DNA of 64,000 nucleotides from Sva-07 sp963710625 (GTDB taxonomy: Bacteria > Actinomycetota > Acidimicrobiia > Acidimicrobiales > Ilumatobacteraceae): positions 175,745 to 239,744 of the forward strand of contig CAVQBG010000017.1 in the NCBI GenBank assembly GCA_963710625.1, written 5' to 3'. Below are positions 23,733 through 32,155 of the stretch, piece after piece. The stretch's first letter is position 1. The number at the start of each line of letters is the position of its first letter. Below the pieces are notes generated by a model. The model did not search any database and was not told where the DNA came from. It worked only from the letters and a program-made list of their open reading frames with translations. The translations under genes and the position numbers were made by a program.

Positions 23733-24290
23733 CTACTTCTCGGTTGCCCACGCGTGGGAGCGGCACCACTCGACGACAGCCATGAGATCAACAGGCCCGG
23801 ACGTATCGAGGCGGAGTACGGGCCCGAGTCCCAGCGGTTCGGCGTGCTCGACCATCTGGGCCCATTCGTCGTCGTCGGGCGCAGCGCCGTGAATGGGGTG
23901 CGACGATGTCCACCGCTGAGAGAACCGCTCGCGTAGAAGCGGCAGCGGTGCCTCGCACCACACTTCGGCGGCTCCCGCGAAGCCGGCTTGACGCAGCCCG
24001 GCATCAACCAGTTCCCGTACGTCGGCGCGCCACGAGCTCTCAAGGACTGCACCGGGAGCCGATTGGCTGAGCAACGCCCACATCGTGTCGCTCGCCGCGG
24101 TGCCGAGTCTGCGATTCCAATCGCGCTGGGTCAGGCCGGGCGGTGGATCTGCGCCCAAGACATCGGCATGGGTCTCCTTGATGAGGTCCTTGCTCAGCAG
24201 CGGAAGCCCGAGCGCCACCGACAACTCGGGGGCGAGCGTGGACTTCCCTGTGGCGGGGAGTCCGTTCACCAGGACGACCATGCGAGGCAC
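23733..24290 (-). CDS. P-loop small-molecule kinase
   Basis: A 185-residue protein with Walker A VNGLPATGKSTLAPEL near the N-terminus, the acidic LLSKDLIKETHADVL, and a late AAEVWCEAPLPLLRERFSQR lid-like region. It resembles the island's first kinase (12067), with the same GLP-x-GK(S/T)T loop, and belongs to the AAA_33 group. Substrate unknown. A GTG start at 24290 or an ATG at 24281 would both work. It is flanked by boundary repeats on both sides, making a clean one-gene cassette. Confidence 0.75.
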   Translation of the reverse strand: MPRMVVLVNGLPATGKSTLAPELSVALGLPLLSKDLIKETHADVLGADPPPGLTQRDWNRRLGTAASDTMWALLSQSAPGAVLESSWRADVRELVDAGLRQAGFAGAAEVWCEAPLPLLRERFSQRWTSSHPIHGAAPDDDEWAQMVEHAEPLGLGPVLRLDTSGPVDLMAVVEWCRSHAWATEK

Positions 24291-24348
24291 CGCAGCGACA
24301 GTACTGCGTCGCCCTCTCCGCCTCGTCGGGCCGCCGGCACGGCGACGT

Positions 24349-24439
24349 GAAAATCGAGTGCTCGGCTTGGGCCGAGATGCGGCGCGGGTGCGATGGGCCA
24401 GCCCGGATTACGGAGTGCGCATTATCGAGTGTCCCCGAC
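24349..24439 (+). repeat. Cassette-boundary repeat
   Basis: GAAAATCGAGTG, then CTCGGCTTGGGCCGAG (24361-24376, a perfect 6-bp stem with TTGG loop), ATGCGGCGCGGGTGC, GGATTACGG and ATTATCGAGTGTCCCCGAC. The last segment shares 16 identical bases with the end of repeat 1. Confidence 0.82.
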
Positions 24440-24471
24440 CCCCTCGAGATACGTCGCGACCTGTTGCGGTG

Positions 24472-25242
24472 TCATGTGAACAGGCCTCGGTGCTCCTCGG
24501 CCCAAGCGGCGAGTCGTCGGGATTCGTCAAGGGTGCCGTCCCGGACCCAGGTCGCCTGAGGTTCGAGTCCTCGTTGGGCGAGTTCGTGGACGTGGGCGAT
24601 GGTGAGGTGTTGGCGTTCGATGACGTCGTCGACCAGTCCGACGGTCGAGGTGAGCCCGTACCCGTCGGCGAAGGTCTCCAGGCGTGCTCGGCGATCCGGC
24701 GCCGTGGTGAAGTGGTGCCAGGTCTGTGCGGTTGGGTCGTCACGAAATGGGACGGCGTACTCGAGCGCATATGCGATGTCGTTGCTGCATGGTCCAGGTG
24801 CGGCGAAGTCCCAGTCGAGGATCCCGACCGGTTCGTCGCCGTCGTAGACGAGATTCCACGGGCCGAAGTCGTTGTGGCACACCACCTCGAACGGCTCCGC
24901 AGCCTGTACCGCCCACTCGAGGTCCGCAGCCGGCCGGAAGTCCCGGACCGCGTCGTGATACTCGCGCAGCAGACCCGCGAACCGGCGAAGTCCATGGTCG
25001 CTGTGGATCCGGTACCAGCCGATCGCCCCCGATTCACCTGGGATGTAAGAGACCACCTCACCACCGTGCGAGTCGATCCCGCCCGGTCGCGGCGAGTACG
25101 GAAAACCCACATCTTGAAGATGCTGCAAGAGTGTCTGAACGGCGGGAGTCCACCACCCGGCCGGTCGACGCACCGTGTCACCCATGCGCACGATCCGACG
25201 GTGCTCTCTTGTTTGGAGATTCTCGTTGGACGTCGACTTCAC
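24472..25242 (-). CDS. Aminoglycoside phosphotransferase-family (APH) kinase
   Basis: A 256-residue APH-fold protein. VVCHNDFGPWNLVYDG supplies the catalytic HxDxxxxN loop and VGILDWDFAAPGP the metal-binding DxD. The N-terminal lobe is short, and the usual VVLR/K nucleotide strand is weak (GGIDSHGGEVVSYI). The family includes aminoglycoside, homoserine and choline kinases, so antibiotic resistance cannot be assumed. It is bounded by repeats at 24349 and, after the VOC gene, 25757. Confidence 0.82.
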   Translation of the reverse strand: MKSTSNENLQTREHRRIVRMGDTVRRPAGWWTPAVQTLLQHLQDVGFPYSPRPGGIDSHGGEVVSYIPGESGAIGWYRIHSDHGLRRFAGLLREYHDAVRDFRPAADLEWAVQAAEPFEVVCHNDFGPWNLVYDGDEPVGILDWDFAAPGPCSNDIAYALEYAVPFRDDPTAQTWHHFTTAPDRRARLETFADGYGLTSTVGLVDDVIERQHLTIAHVHELAQRGLEPQATWVRDGTLDESRRLAAWAEEHRGLFT

Positions 25243-25317
25243 CGGACATGTCTAACGCACGCGATCGCGCTCGCAGTTCGCATTGTGAAGACCGACGATG
25301 TGCGACAGGCTTCCCAC

Positions 25318-25716
25318 ATGGATGCGGTGCCTCAACGCCTCAGCTTCGTCACGCTCGGTACCCGCGACATGAGTCGAGCGCGCTCGTTCTACGGGGCATG
25401 GGGCTGGGTCGAGCGAGACGGCAGCACCGACGAATTCGCGTCGTTCGATGTCGGATCGACACGGCTGGCGCTCTACCCGTTGGACCTGCTGGGCGACGAG
25501 GCAGCCCCAGGGTGTGCCATGCCGGACTCTGACTGGAACGGCCTCACCTTGGCCATCAACGTCGACAGCCGAATCCTCGTTGATGAGATCGTCACCGCAG
25601 CAACGGCCTCGGGCGCTCGCGTCATAGCAACGCCGATCGATCGTGAGTGGGGCGGGTACTCGGCGTACATCGCCGACCCTGAGGGCCAGAGATGGGAGAT
25701 CGCGTGGGCCCCGTAG
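25318..25716 (+). CDS. VOC-superfamily (glyoxalase-like) protein
   Basis: A 132-residue protein with two beta-alpha-beta-beta-beta halves. RLSFVTLGTRDMSRARSFYG starts the first, and SAYIADPEGQRWEIAWAP is the closing strand with the metal-binding Glu. Typical of small VOC proteins that act as glyoxalases, dioxygenases or antibiotic-binding proteins; the substrate is not apparent. The ATG at 25318 is the first in-frame start before the fold. It is divergent from the APH-like gene. Confidence 0.85.
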   Translation: MDAVPQRLSFVTLGTRDMSRARSFYGAWGWVERDGSTDEFASFDVGSTRLALYPLDLLGDEAAPGCAMPDSDWNGLTLAINVDSRILVDEIVTAATASGARVIATPIDREWGGYSAYIADPEGQRWEIAWAP

Positions 25717-25756
25717 CTCGCGCCGCATCGCCTGGCCAAGTCCTTGGGTGAACACT

Positions 25757-25830
25757 GCGATTATCGGGTGCTCGGCTTGGGCCGTGATGCGGCGCGGGCT
25801 GCAGCTCCGTCGCCGTGATTATGTTGCGTC
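25757..25830 (+). repeat. Cassette-boundary repeat
   Basis: GCGATTATCGGGTGCTCGG, core CTTGGGCCG at 25776-25784, TGATGCGGCGCGGG, right end GTGATTATGTTGCG (25815). GCCGT / GCGGC after the core pair with one wobble. It is nearly identical to the repeat at 24349 across the central 30 bases. Confidence 0.82.
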
Positions 25831-25855
25831 CAAGTGTGACACGAACTGGTGCGCT

Positions 25856-26713
25856 TCATGCCGGCGGCAAGCTGGGGCGCGGTAGACCCATCGGGTTCGG
25901 GAACGGGATCGTCTCGCTACGGATGATGTCGTCAGCGACACGCTCCAACTCAGCGAGCAGCTCAGCGCGACGATCCGGGTGGAGCGCACGCTCGTACGGC
26001 TCCGCTGCTCGCAAGTCCGTGGTGGACTCGACATGCGATCGCAGCGCTGCTCCTTCAGTCGTGAGTCCAGATTCGTTGAGCAGACCTCGCTCGGCAAGTC
26101 GGGTCCTTGCGTGTTGCTGTTGTTCGCCGCTCCATCCCCGATTGTCGAAAAAGACGTCAGGCTGCCAACCGTGTTCCGCGGCGATCAGCAGATGAGCCTC
26201 ACAGCCATCGATGCCAGCGCTCGCGAGCGCTGCGACGTGGCCGTCACCGCGGTGTTCGCGAAGAGTGGTGCAGTTCTGCCACAACTGCGCAACGGGATCG
26301 TCGAGACGGCCGATGTCACGGTTCGCCGCGAACAGGGGCCGACCGATCGACGTTGCACACGAGATCACCGCCTCGAGATCGTCGTTGACTGCCGTCGCGG
26401 CCTGCTCGATCTGAGATGACATCCGGCGAAGTGCGGAGGCGGCGGCTTGGGCGCGCACAAGCATCAGGTCCGACGGGTTCGCGTACTTCCACGCGTCGGG
26501 AATGGCCCGGCGAATCATCGCTGGCGAAAAGTTCGCGAAGGCTGCCTCGATCATGCCGGCGTCAACGGGCCCAAGCGGGCAAGCGCGGAATCCGAAGTAG
26601 CCCATCCAGAACCCGCGGAGTCCGGCCTCTTTGGCGGCTTCTATCGACTCGGGCGCGAAGTACGTGACCGCGTGAAGCGACTCGAGCTGCGTCCAGATCC
26701 TCCGGGCGAACAC
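25856..26713 (-). CDS. SCO6745-family protein
   Basis: A 285-residue protein with the features of the actinobacterial SCO6745 family: LHAVTYFAPESIEAAKEAG, GFWMGYFGFRACPLGPVDAG, AIPDAWKYANP and a C-terminal MarR-like winged segment (LLNESGLTTEGAALRSHVES). Function unknown; a regulator of an unusual type has been suggested for such HTH-containing proteins. It lies directly between boundary repeats at 25757 and 26765, a single-gene cassette. Confidence 0.8.
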   Translation of the reverse strand: MFARRIWTQLESLHAVTYFAPESIEAAKEAGLRGFWMGYFGFRACPLGPVDAGMIEAAFANFSPAMIRRAIPDAWKYANPSDLMLVRAQAAASALRRMSSQIEQAATAVNDDLEAVISCATSIGRPLFAANRDIGRLDDPVAQLWQNCTTLREHRGDGHVAALASAGIDGCEAHLLIAAEHGWQPDVFFDNRGWSGEQQQHARTRLAERGLLNESGLTTEGAALRSHVESTTDLRAAEPYERALHPDRRAELLAELERVADDIIRSETIPFPNPMGLPRPSLPPA

Positions 26714-26764
26714 CTGCAGACCCTACGAGAACCGGAGCCCCGGATCGGGGCGCAAGCACTGGTC

Positions 26765-26850
26765 ATCACGTGACGCAGCAATGGGGCCGTTCTGTTGTGC
26801 GTGCTGGCGTCGGCGGGTGTGATTCCGGGTGGCGATTATCGGGCGGGTGC
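26765..26850 (+). repeat. Cassette-boundary repeat
   Basis: ATCACGTGACGCAGC at the left, core variant ATGGGGCCG (26781-26789), right part GTGATTCCGGGTGGCGATTATCG. Left and core are diverged, but order and orientation are kept. Confidence 0.65.
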
Positions 26851-26903
26851 GAACGCCTGGCAGGACGACGGACGGCGGCTTCTCGGCAAGCTACGTTCGT
26901 TCG

Positions 26904-27827
26904 ATGGGGCATCTCGGAGTCGCGTGGGGTTACGGCGCCGGTACGGAGGTGGGCAACCTCGATGATCTGCGGGAGCAAGCGACGTGGGCTCACTCCGCCG
27001 GGTTTGACAGTTTCTGGCTGTCGCAGGTCTTCGGTCTCGACCCGATTGTCGCTCTTGCGGCGATCGCCGGTGAGGTTCGGGGTTTCAACGAGGTGGGTAC
27101 ATCGGTGGTTCCGCTCACCGGGCGTCATCCGCTCGCATTGGCAGCAGCCGCATTGACTGCACAAGCCGCCACCAATGGCCGCTTCAACTTGGGCATTGGC
27201 CCGTCACATCAGATGGTCGCGGAAGGCCTGTTTGGCGAGTCCTATGGCCGGCCGTACACGCGCACGCGTGAGTTCGTCGAGGCGCTCGAGTCGCTCTTCC
27301 AGACCGGCTCGGCAACCGTCAGGGGTGAGGAGATCTTTACCAGCGGCTGGCTCACCATCGACGCGCCACCGGTACCGATCATGTTGGCAGCGCTCGGCCC
27401 GCGGATGCTTCGTCTGGCCGGTGAGCGAACGGCGGGCACCTCGCTGGGCTCATGCGGACCGAAAACGATCAAGCAGCACATCGTGCCGATCCTTACCGAC
27501 GCCGCCGAGCGCGCTGGACGACCCAATCCCCGGGTCATGGCCTTGGTCGGCATCGGGGTCACCGATCAGCCCGAACAACGACGCGAGCAGAGCCGCGCAC
27601 GCGGAGCGATCTATGACCAACTGCCGAGCTACCGGGCGGTACTCGATCGAGAGGGCGTCAGCGGTGGAGCTGACCTGTTGCTGCTCGGATCACCCGATGA
27701 GATCGAGGACGGGCTCCAACGATACGTAGAGGCTGGCGTGACCGACTTCCGGCTTGGCCTGTACGGCGACGATGACCACGAACGCGAAGCAACCCGGTCG
27801 TTCGTCTCGACAATCCTGCACAACTGA
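26904..27827 (+). CDS. LLM-class (F420-type) flavin-dependent oxidoreductase
   Basis: A 307-residue TIM-barrel protein of the luciferase-like monooxygenase superfamily. WAHSAGFDSFWLSQVFGLDP, GTSVVPLTGRHPLALAAAAL and GRFNLGIGPSHQMVAEGLFG resemble the F420-dependent actinobacterial subgroup more than bacterial luciferase. Likely a hydride transfer to a small organic substrate using F420H2. The ATG at 26904 gives MGHLGVAWGYGAG. It is bounded by repeats on both sides. Confidence 0.88.
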   Translation: MGHLGVAWGYGAGTEVGNLDDLREQATWAHSAGFDSFWLSQVFGLDPIVALAAIAGEVRGFNEVGTSVVPLTGRHPLALAAAALTAQAATNGRFNLGIGPSHQMVAEGLFGESYGRPYTRTREFVEALESLFQTGSATVRGEEIFTSGWLTIDAPPVPIMLAALGPRMLRLAGERTAGTSLGSCGPKTIKQHIVPILTDAAERAGRPNPRVMALVGIGVTDQPEQRREQSRARGAIYDQLPSYRAVLDREGVSGGADLLLLGSPDEIEDGLQRYVEAGVTDFRLGLYGDDDHEREATRSFVSTILHN

Positions 27828-27877
27828 CGCAGCCGTGGAGGACGGCCCGAGTGCGCTGCTCGGACCGACACGCTCCG

Positions 27878-27966
27878 TCATACTGCGGCGTCAAGGTTGG
27901 GACGCGATGCGGCGCGAGCTCGTCGTTCGCGACCGGAATATCGGGTGCCGATTACCGAGCGTCTCG
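27878..27966 (+). repeat. Cassette-boundary repeat
   Basis: Core variant GTTGGGACGCGATGCGGCGCG (27896 onward) with right part GAATATCGGGTGCCGATTACCGAGCG. ACTGACGC (27825) and GCGTCA (27888), each next to a CAAC/GTTG, form an inverted pair across the repeat's left side. The left terminal motif is not clear. Confidence 0.68.
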
Positions 27967-28007
27967 ACCGGCACTCATCTTGGACTTGCCTTCCAAAGAG
28001 CGCGACG

Positions 28008-28721
28008 TCACACCGCGCTCGGTCGGTAAGCGTCGCAGTGGCTCAGGTGGATGATCTCGGGTCCAAGCGCCTTCAGCCGCCTCATCGAGTCGACCGCCGC
28101 CCGCTCCAAGTCGGGATCGGGATCAACGTTCGCCCTGCTCGCCGTCTCGGCGGTGAGCTCCGAGTGGTGCCAGACGACTTGCGCTCCGATAATGACTCGT
28201 CGCCCGCCGCCTTCGACGAGGACCGACTGGTGCCCGGCGGTGTGCCCTGGGGTCGCGAGGATCGAGACCCCCTCGGCGATCTGTTCATCGCCGAGGACCA
28301 CCCGTTGCTGTGATGCCGGCGCAATCGCCCAGTCGGCGACGGTGTAGTACGGATCGGCGTTGACAGCATCGATTTCGGCGGCTTGCGAGTAGAAGCGTGA
28401 GTCATGGCCGTGCAGCAGCGGGTTCTGGCCGCAGTGGTCGAAATGCAGGTGGCTGTTGACGACAGCGATCACGGTGTCAATGTCGATGCCGAGCCGAACC
28501 AGGCACTCGTCAAGCCCGGTGCGTTCAGGTTGGTACAACTCATCGATGACAGCGCTTCCGTGCCCGACACCGGTGTCCACCAAGATGGTTCCATCCGGAT
28601 GACCGATGGCGAACCCGTAGACCGGCACCAACGATCCGAATGTCGCAGCCGGATGGCTTTCAGGAAGACGCACCTGAGCGAGGTGGAGCGCCGTGACCTT
28701 CGGCAACAACTTCAGTCCCAC
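28008..28721 (-). CDS. Metallo-beta-lactamase-fold hydrolase (lactonase-like)
   Basis: A 237-residue MBL-fold enzyme. VVNSHLHFDHCGQNPLLHG is the HxHxDH zinc motif, TPGHTAGHQSVLVEGGG carries the third His, and the C-terminal IHLSHCDAY the last. TILVDTGVGHGSA is the first Asp strand. The spacing resembles AHL lactonases and related ester hydrolases, so quorum-signal cleavage is possible but unproven. Cytoplasmic. Repeats at 27878 and 28769 bound it as a single-gene cassette. Confidence 0.82.
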   Translation of the reverse strand: MGLKLLPKVTALHLAQVRLPESHPAATFGSLVPVYGFAIGHPDGTILVDTGVGHGSAVIDELYQPERTGLDECLVRLGIDIDTVIAVVNSHLHFDHCGQNPLLHGHDSRFYSQAAEIDAVNADPYYTVADWAIAPASQQRVVLGDEQIAEGVSILATPGHTAGHQSVLVEGGGRRVIIGAQVVWHHSELTAETASRANVDPDPDLERAAVDSMRRLKALGPEIIHLSHCDAYRPSAV

Positions 28722-28768
28722 CCGGCAAGCCTGCCAGACCGCGCGTCCGCACGCTCCGGGTCGGTGAA

Positions 28769-28844
28769 GCGATTACCGGGCACTGCAGTTGGGCCGGACA
28801 CTGTGCGGGGAGTTACTGGCTCCCGGGCGGGTAATCGATCGGCG
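28769..28844 (+). repeat. Cassette-boundary repeat with the best inverted ends
   Basis: GCGATTACCGGG at the left and CCCGGGCGGGTAATCGATC at the right. CGATTACC and GGTAATCG are perfect inverted repeats, followed inward by GGG / CCC with five unpaired bases on the right only. The core is GTTGGGCCG at 28788-28796. Two paired blocks with extrahelical bases are a known feature of attC sites. Confidence 0.8.
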
Positions 28845-28893
28845 TTGGCGGGCGCTCTGTCGGATGCCGGCCGTTTCGCAGCGTTCAGCTCGC

Positions 28894-29703
28894 TCATTGC
28901 TCGGGCATCCGTTTGGACGCCCAGACGACAGCTGTGTCGCCGGGCCAGTCGTGGAACAGACCTGAGGGCGACTCCTCGGTCAGCACGGCCGTGAGATCGG
29001 CGACGAATGCGTCCAGGTCCTCGCCGAAGCGATCAGGAGCAGCGAAGGACATGGACAAGTAATTCGAGACGACCTCGTCGGTGGTGCGCACGATGTCGGT
29101 GCGACCAGGAGCGAAGCGCACGTTGGACGCGCCGAAAGGTGAGCGTTGGAGCAGGGTTTCGAAGGTGTCGACTCGCGCGCTCCGTGACCAGCCGAGATAA
29201 CGACTGAGCAGCGCCTCGATACGTTCGTGGGGAATCGGCGGGGCGGGCGGATCGTCAGGTGGAGATCCGTGCGCGGGCGCCGGCGCGATCAACGCAATTG
29301 CACCACCGGGTTCCACCAACTCGTGGACCAACGACAGCACCAGGTCGCCATTGGTCCAATGGATCGACTGTCCGAACGTCACGAGCCGCGCCGTTGGGAG
29401 CTCAAGCGTCGCGAGATCCTCCGCTCGAGCCTCGATCCAGGTTGCCGCGACGTCGTTGGCTGAGGCGTGGCGTCCCGCTTCCGAGAGCATCTCGGGCTCG
29501 GGGTCGACACCGATCACCGTGTCGAACAGTGGCGCCAACTGAACCGCGAGTACTCCCGGGCCACAGCCAACATCGATCAACGCGCCGGTCCCGTCGAGAC
29601 CGAGTTCGGTCTCCATGACATCGCACAGTTGCGAGGAGTACGGCGGACGTCCCCGGAGGTAGTGAGCAGCTGCCGTCGCATAGGGCCGATCAGCGTCACT
29701 CAT
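28894..29703 (-). CDS. Class I SAM-dependent methyltransferase
   Basis: A 269-residue protein. ALIDVGCGPGVLAVQLAPLF is motif I, VIGVDPEPEMLSEAG the acidic ribose-binding strand, and RLVTFGQSIHWTN the post-II region. The early PYATAAAHYLRGRPPYS resembles UbiE/trans-aconitate-type small-molecule methyltransferases. Acceptor unknown. It is a one-gene cassette between repeats at 28769 and 29751. Confidence 0.87.
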   Translation of the reverse strand: MSDADRPYATAAAHYLRGRPPYSSQLCDVMETELGLDGTGALIDVGCGPGVLAVQLAPLFDTVIGVDPEPEMLSEAGRHASANDVAATWIEARAEDLATLELPTARLVTFGQSIHWTNGDLVLSLVHELVEPGGAIALIAPAPAHGSPPDDPPAPPIPHERIEALLSRYLGWSRSARVDTFETLLQRSPFGASNVRFAPGRTDIVRTTDEVVSNYLSMSFAAPDRFGEDLDAFVADLTAVLTEESPSGLFHDWPGDTAVVWASKRMPEQ

Positions 29704-29750
29704 TGGACCATGATGGCGCGTCTGATGCCGCCGACCGACGGAATGATGAC

Positions 29751-29830
29751 GGCATTACGTGACGCAGCAGTCACACACCATGTTGAGGGGCGCGGGCGTG
29801 AAACTGTGCGGTGATACCGAGCGCCGCACC
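29751..29830 (+). repeat. Cassette-boundary repeat (diverged core)
   Basis: GGCATTACGTGACGCAGCAG at the left matches other left ends, and GTGATACCGAGCGCCG (29811) resembles the right end of 27878. The core CTTGGGCC is lost (CATGTTGAGGGGCG). Confidence 0.6.
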
Positions 29831-29881
29831 GGCACGAGCGATCCCGACCGACCGTCACTAGCCAGCTGCAAGACTGGCTCG

Positions 29882-30283
29882 ATGAGCAGCGCGGGAGTCC
29901 TGCGTAAGGTTGATGCGGTCACCGTGCGTGTGCCCGACATCGACGCCGGCATCCACTTCTACGTCGATGTACTCGGCCACCGGATGAAGTGGCGCAACGA
30001 CACGATCGGCCAGGCAGGACTCGAGCTCCCAGAAGGTGACTCTGAGATCGTTCTCACCACCGAGCACGGCTACGAACCGAACTGGCTGGTCGAGTCGGTG
30101 GACGACGCTGTCGAGGTGTTCCGCTCGAATGGCGGGCAGATCATCGCCGAGCCGTTGGACATCGCTGTCGGCCGCCTGGGCGTCGTCGTCGACCCCTTCG
30201 GCAATGCGCTCGTCCTGCTCGACTTGAGCAAGGGCACATACACCACCGACGAGACCGGCGAGGTCACCGGAGTCAGCAACTGA
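29882..30283 (+). CDS. VOC-superfamily (glyoxalase-like) protein
   Basis: A 133-residue VOC protein. VDAVTVRVPDIDAGIHFYVD opens the first module, and GRLGVVVDPFGNALVLLDLS closes the second. The central DSEIVLTTEHGYEPNWLVES is typical. Likely a lyase or small-molecule-binding protein; substrate unknown. The ATG at 29882 is chosen; a longer frame reaches back into the boundary repeat. It is a single-gene cassette. Confidence 0.86.
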   Translation: MSSAGVLRKVDAVTVRVPDIDAGIHFYVDVLGHRMKWRNDTIGQAGLELPEGDSEIVLTTEHGYEPNWLVESVDDAVEVFRSNGGQIIAEPLDIAVGRLGVVVDPFGNALVLLDLSKGTYTTDETGEVTGVSN

Positions 30284-30308
30284 GCTGCGGCCAGGGCGGC
30301 CACCTGGC

Positions 30309-30384
30309 CGGGATAATGCAGTGTGCGGCTTGAGCCGCACTGCCGCACGCGTTGAATCGTCAGGCCCGCGCTATTGATCGCCGG
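30309..30384 (+). repeat. Cassette-boundary repeat
   Basis: GGGATAATGCAGTGTGCGG at the left, core CTTGAGCCGC (30329), right end GCTATTGATCGCCGG. GTGCGGCTTGAGCCGCAC (30323-30340) is a perfect 7-bp stem with a TTGA loop; the base change in the core keeps the pairing. Confidence 0.75.
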
Positions 30385-30422
30385 TTCCGACGTGCCTCAA
30401 CCGGCGTTCTTGCGGCTGCGCG

Positions 30423-31229
30423 GTGTACCAAGATGAGACGGTGTCGTTGAACCCGCCCATGCAATACGCCACTGACGGCAACCTCCGGGCCCGGCAGCAC
30501 CTCTGGGAGCATCAGCAACCGCAGTTCGATCTGGTGTCGTGGGTACTCGAGCTCGCAGGGCTGAGTCCGGGGTCGACGCACCGAGTTCTGGACGTCGGCT
30601 GCGGCAATGGGTTGTACCTCGCTCAACTGCGATCGTGGAGGATCGAGACCACTGGCTGCGATCTCTCGCAAGGAATGCTCGCATCCGCTCGTGCCACGGA
30701 GCAGAACCTCGTGAGCGCGGACGTGACCCGGCTGCCCTTTCCGTCGTCGGTGTTCGACGTCGTTCTTGCTCCACACATGCTGTACCACGTCGACGACCGG
30801 GTGGCGGCGGCGTTGGAGATGCGGCGTGTGACGCGACCAGGTGGACGGTGCGTGGCGGTGACGAATGGTGTCGAGCACATGCGATCTCTTCGATCATTGG
30901 TCGAATCTGCGGTTCGAGTGGCGACACCGGGCTGGGAGATGCGAAATCCGTCGACCCATGCGTTCTCACTCGACAATGGTGAGGAGCAACTCCGCTCAGC
31001 TTTCAAGGAGGTCACCAGCGTTCGCGCAACCGCTGCGGCGCCGGTCGTGCTCACCGACGCTTCGGTCGCCGCCGACTACGTGGCGAGCGTCGAGGATCTC
31101 TACCAAGCGGAGATCACTCGGCCGTGGTCGGAGGTCGTCGACGACGTGCGCAGGTCGGTGCAAGAACAGATCGATGCGAACGGCTCGTTCGTTGTCCAAG
31201 GCCACACCGGCGCATTCATCTGCACCTGA
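30423..31229 (+). CDS. Class I SAM-dependent methyltransferase
   Basis: A 268-residue protein. RVLDVGCGNGLYLAQLRSW is motif I, TTGCDLSQGMLASARATEQ motif II, VTRLPFPSSVFDVVLAPHML the catalytic-side strand and VTRPGGRCVAVTNGVEH the post-III segment. It fits the UbiE/COQ5-like small-molecule methyltransferases. The GTG at 30423 is used; a GTG at 30441 would be equally good. It is one of three unrelated methyltransferases in the island. Confidence 0.87.
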   Translation: MYQDETVSLNPPMQYATDGNLRARQHLWEHQQPQFDLVSWVLELAGLSPGSTHRVLDVGCGNGLYLAQLRSWRIETTGCDLSQGMLASARATEQNLVSADVTRLPFPSSVFDVVLAPHMLYHVDDRVAAALEMRRVTRPGGRCVAVTNGVEHMRSLRSLVESAVRVATPGWEMRNPSTHAFSLDNGEEQLRSAFKEVTSVRATAAAPVVLTDASVAADYVASVEDLYQAEITRPWSEVVDDVRRSVQEQIDANGSFVVQGHTGAFICT

Positions 31230-31251
31230 CCCACCCGCTCACGTCGGACGT

Positions 31252-31395
31252 GGGAATACGTGATGCACCAGTGCGGCCAACCCCGGCACTCGCCCTGCGG
31301 CGGGGCCCGTGGCGCCGTGAATATCGAGCACCGCACTGGGGCCGCGATGCGGCGCGTGCCGGCGGCCCGGAGAGGAGATTATGCGTGACGATACG
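31252..31395 (+). repeat. Two adjacent cassette-boundary repeats with no gene between
   Basis: A weaker first copy begins GAATACGTGATGCACCAG (31253). A clear second copy has GTGAATATCGAGCACCGC (31317), core ACTGGGGCCG (31335-31344), CGATGCGGCGCG and right end GAGATTATGCGTGACGATACG. The pair looks like an empty or collapsed cassette. Confidence 0.7.
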
Positions 31396-31423
31396 TGCGC
31401 TGCGTTCTGCGAGGATTGCGTCG

Positions 31424-32059
31424 ATGGACCTTCTCGAGCAGCAGCTCAGGTCGTACTACGAGGAGGAGGCCAGGCAACGGCTTCGGCCTTCAAAGGGAGA
31501 TCGGCGCCGTCTTGCCTGCGAGCGATTCGCTCAGCGTCTCAGCGATGAGCGGCGGACGTCGGTGCTTGACGTTGGCGCAGGCCCGGCGAGCGACCACGGT
31601 CCGTTCATTCTCCACGGAGTTCGCTACGTGGGCATCGATCTCGCCGTTGGCAACGCAACCATTGGGGCTGAACTGGGTCAGACGATTGTTCCAGCGTCAC
31701 TGTTCAACTTGCCGTTCGCCGATGGGAGCTTCGCTGCGGGCTGGTCGATGAGCACCTTCCAACACGTCCCCGACGATCAGATCGACGGTGCCCTTGTGGA
31801 GTTCGCTCGCGTTCTCCAACCTGGATCTCCCGTGACGATTGGAATGTGGGGAGGCCGGGACGAAGTCATCGACTCAACGTCGTCGAGGACCGGCGTACAA
31901 CTTCCCCGCCGGTTCGTGCTTCGGAACCATCAGAGGATCCGAGCACTCCTCCGCGAGCACCTTGATGTGGAGTTCGAGGAAACGTTTCAATCTGGACCAT
32001 CGGACTGGGAGTACCACCTTGCGCTTGGACGCACCTCGATGCGATCGGTAACCGGATAG
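31424..32059 (+). CDS. Class I SAM-dependent methyltransferase
   Basis: A 211-residue protein. TSVLDVGAGPASDHGPFILH is motif I, GIDLAVGNATIGAELG the second acidic strand, and FNLPFADGSFAAGWSMSTFQ / ARVLQPGSPVTIGMWGG the later motifs. The N-terminal RSYYEEEARQRLRPSKGDRR resembles small bacterial methyltransferases of unknown substrate. The ATG at 31424 follows the double boundary repeat closely. Confidence 0.85.
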   Translation: MDLLEQQLRSYYEEEARQRLRPSKGDRRRLACERFAQRLSDERRTSVLDVGAGPASDHGPFILHGVRYVGIDLAVGNATIGAELGQTIVPASLFNLPFADGSFAAGWSMSTFQHVPDDQIDGALVEFARVLQPGSPVTIGMWGGRDEVIDSTSSRTGVQLPRRFVLRNHQRIRALLREHLDVEFEETFQSGPSDWEYHLALGRTSMRSVTG

Positions 32060-32155
32060 CGACACATCCGCTCCGGTGGCAACACAAGCAAGGACGTCGT
32101 CTGGGAGCTCGGCAACAACGGTGATCATCGCCCGAACGTTGCCCGAGAGGTCGCG

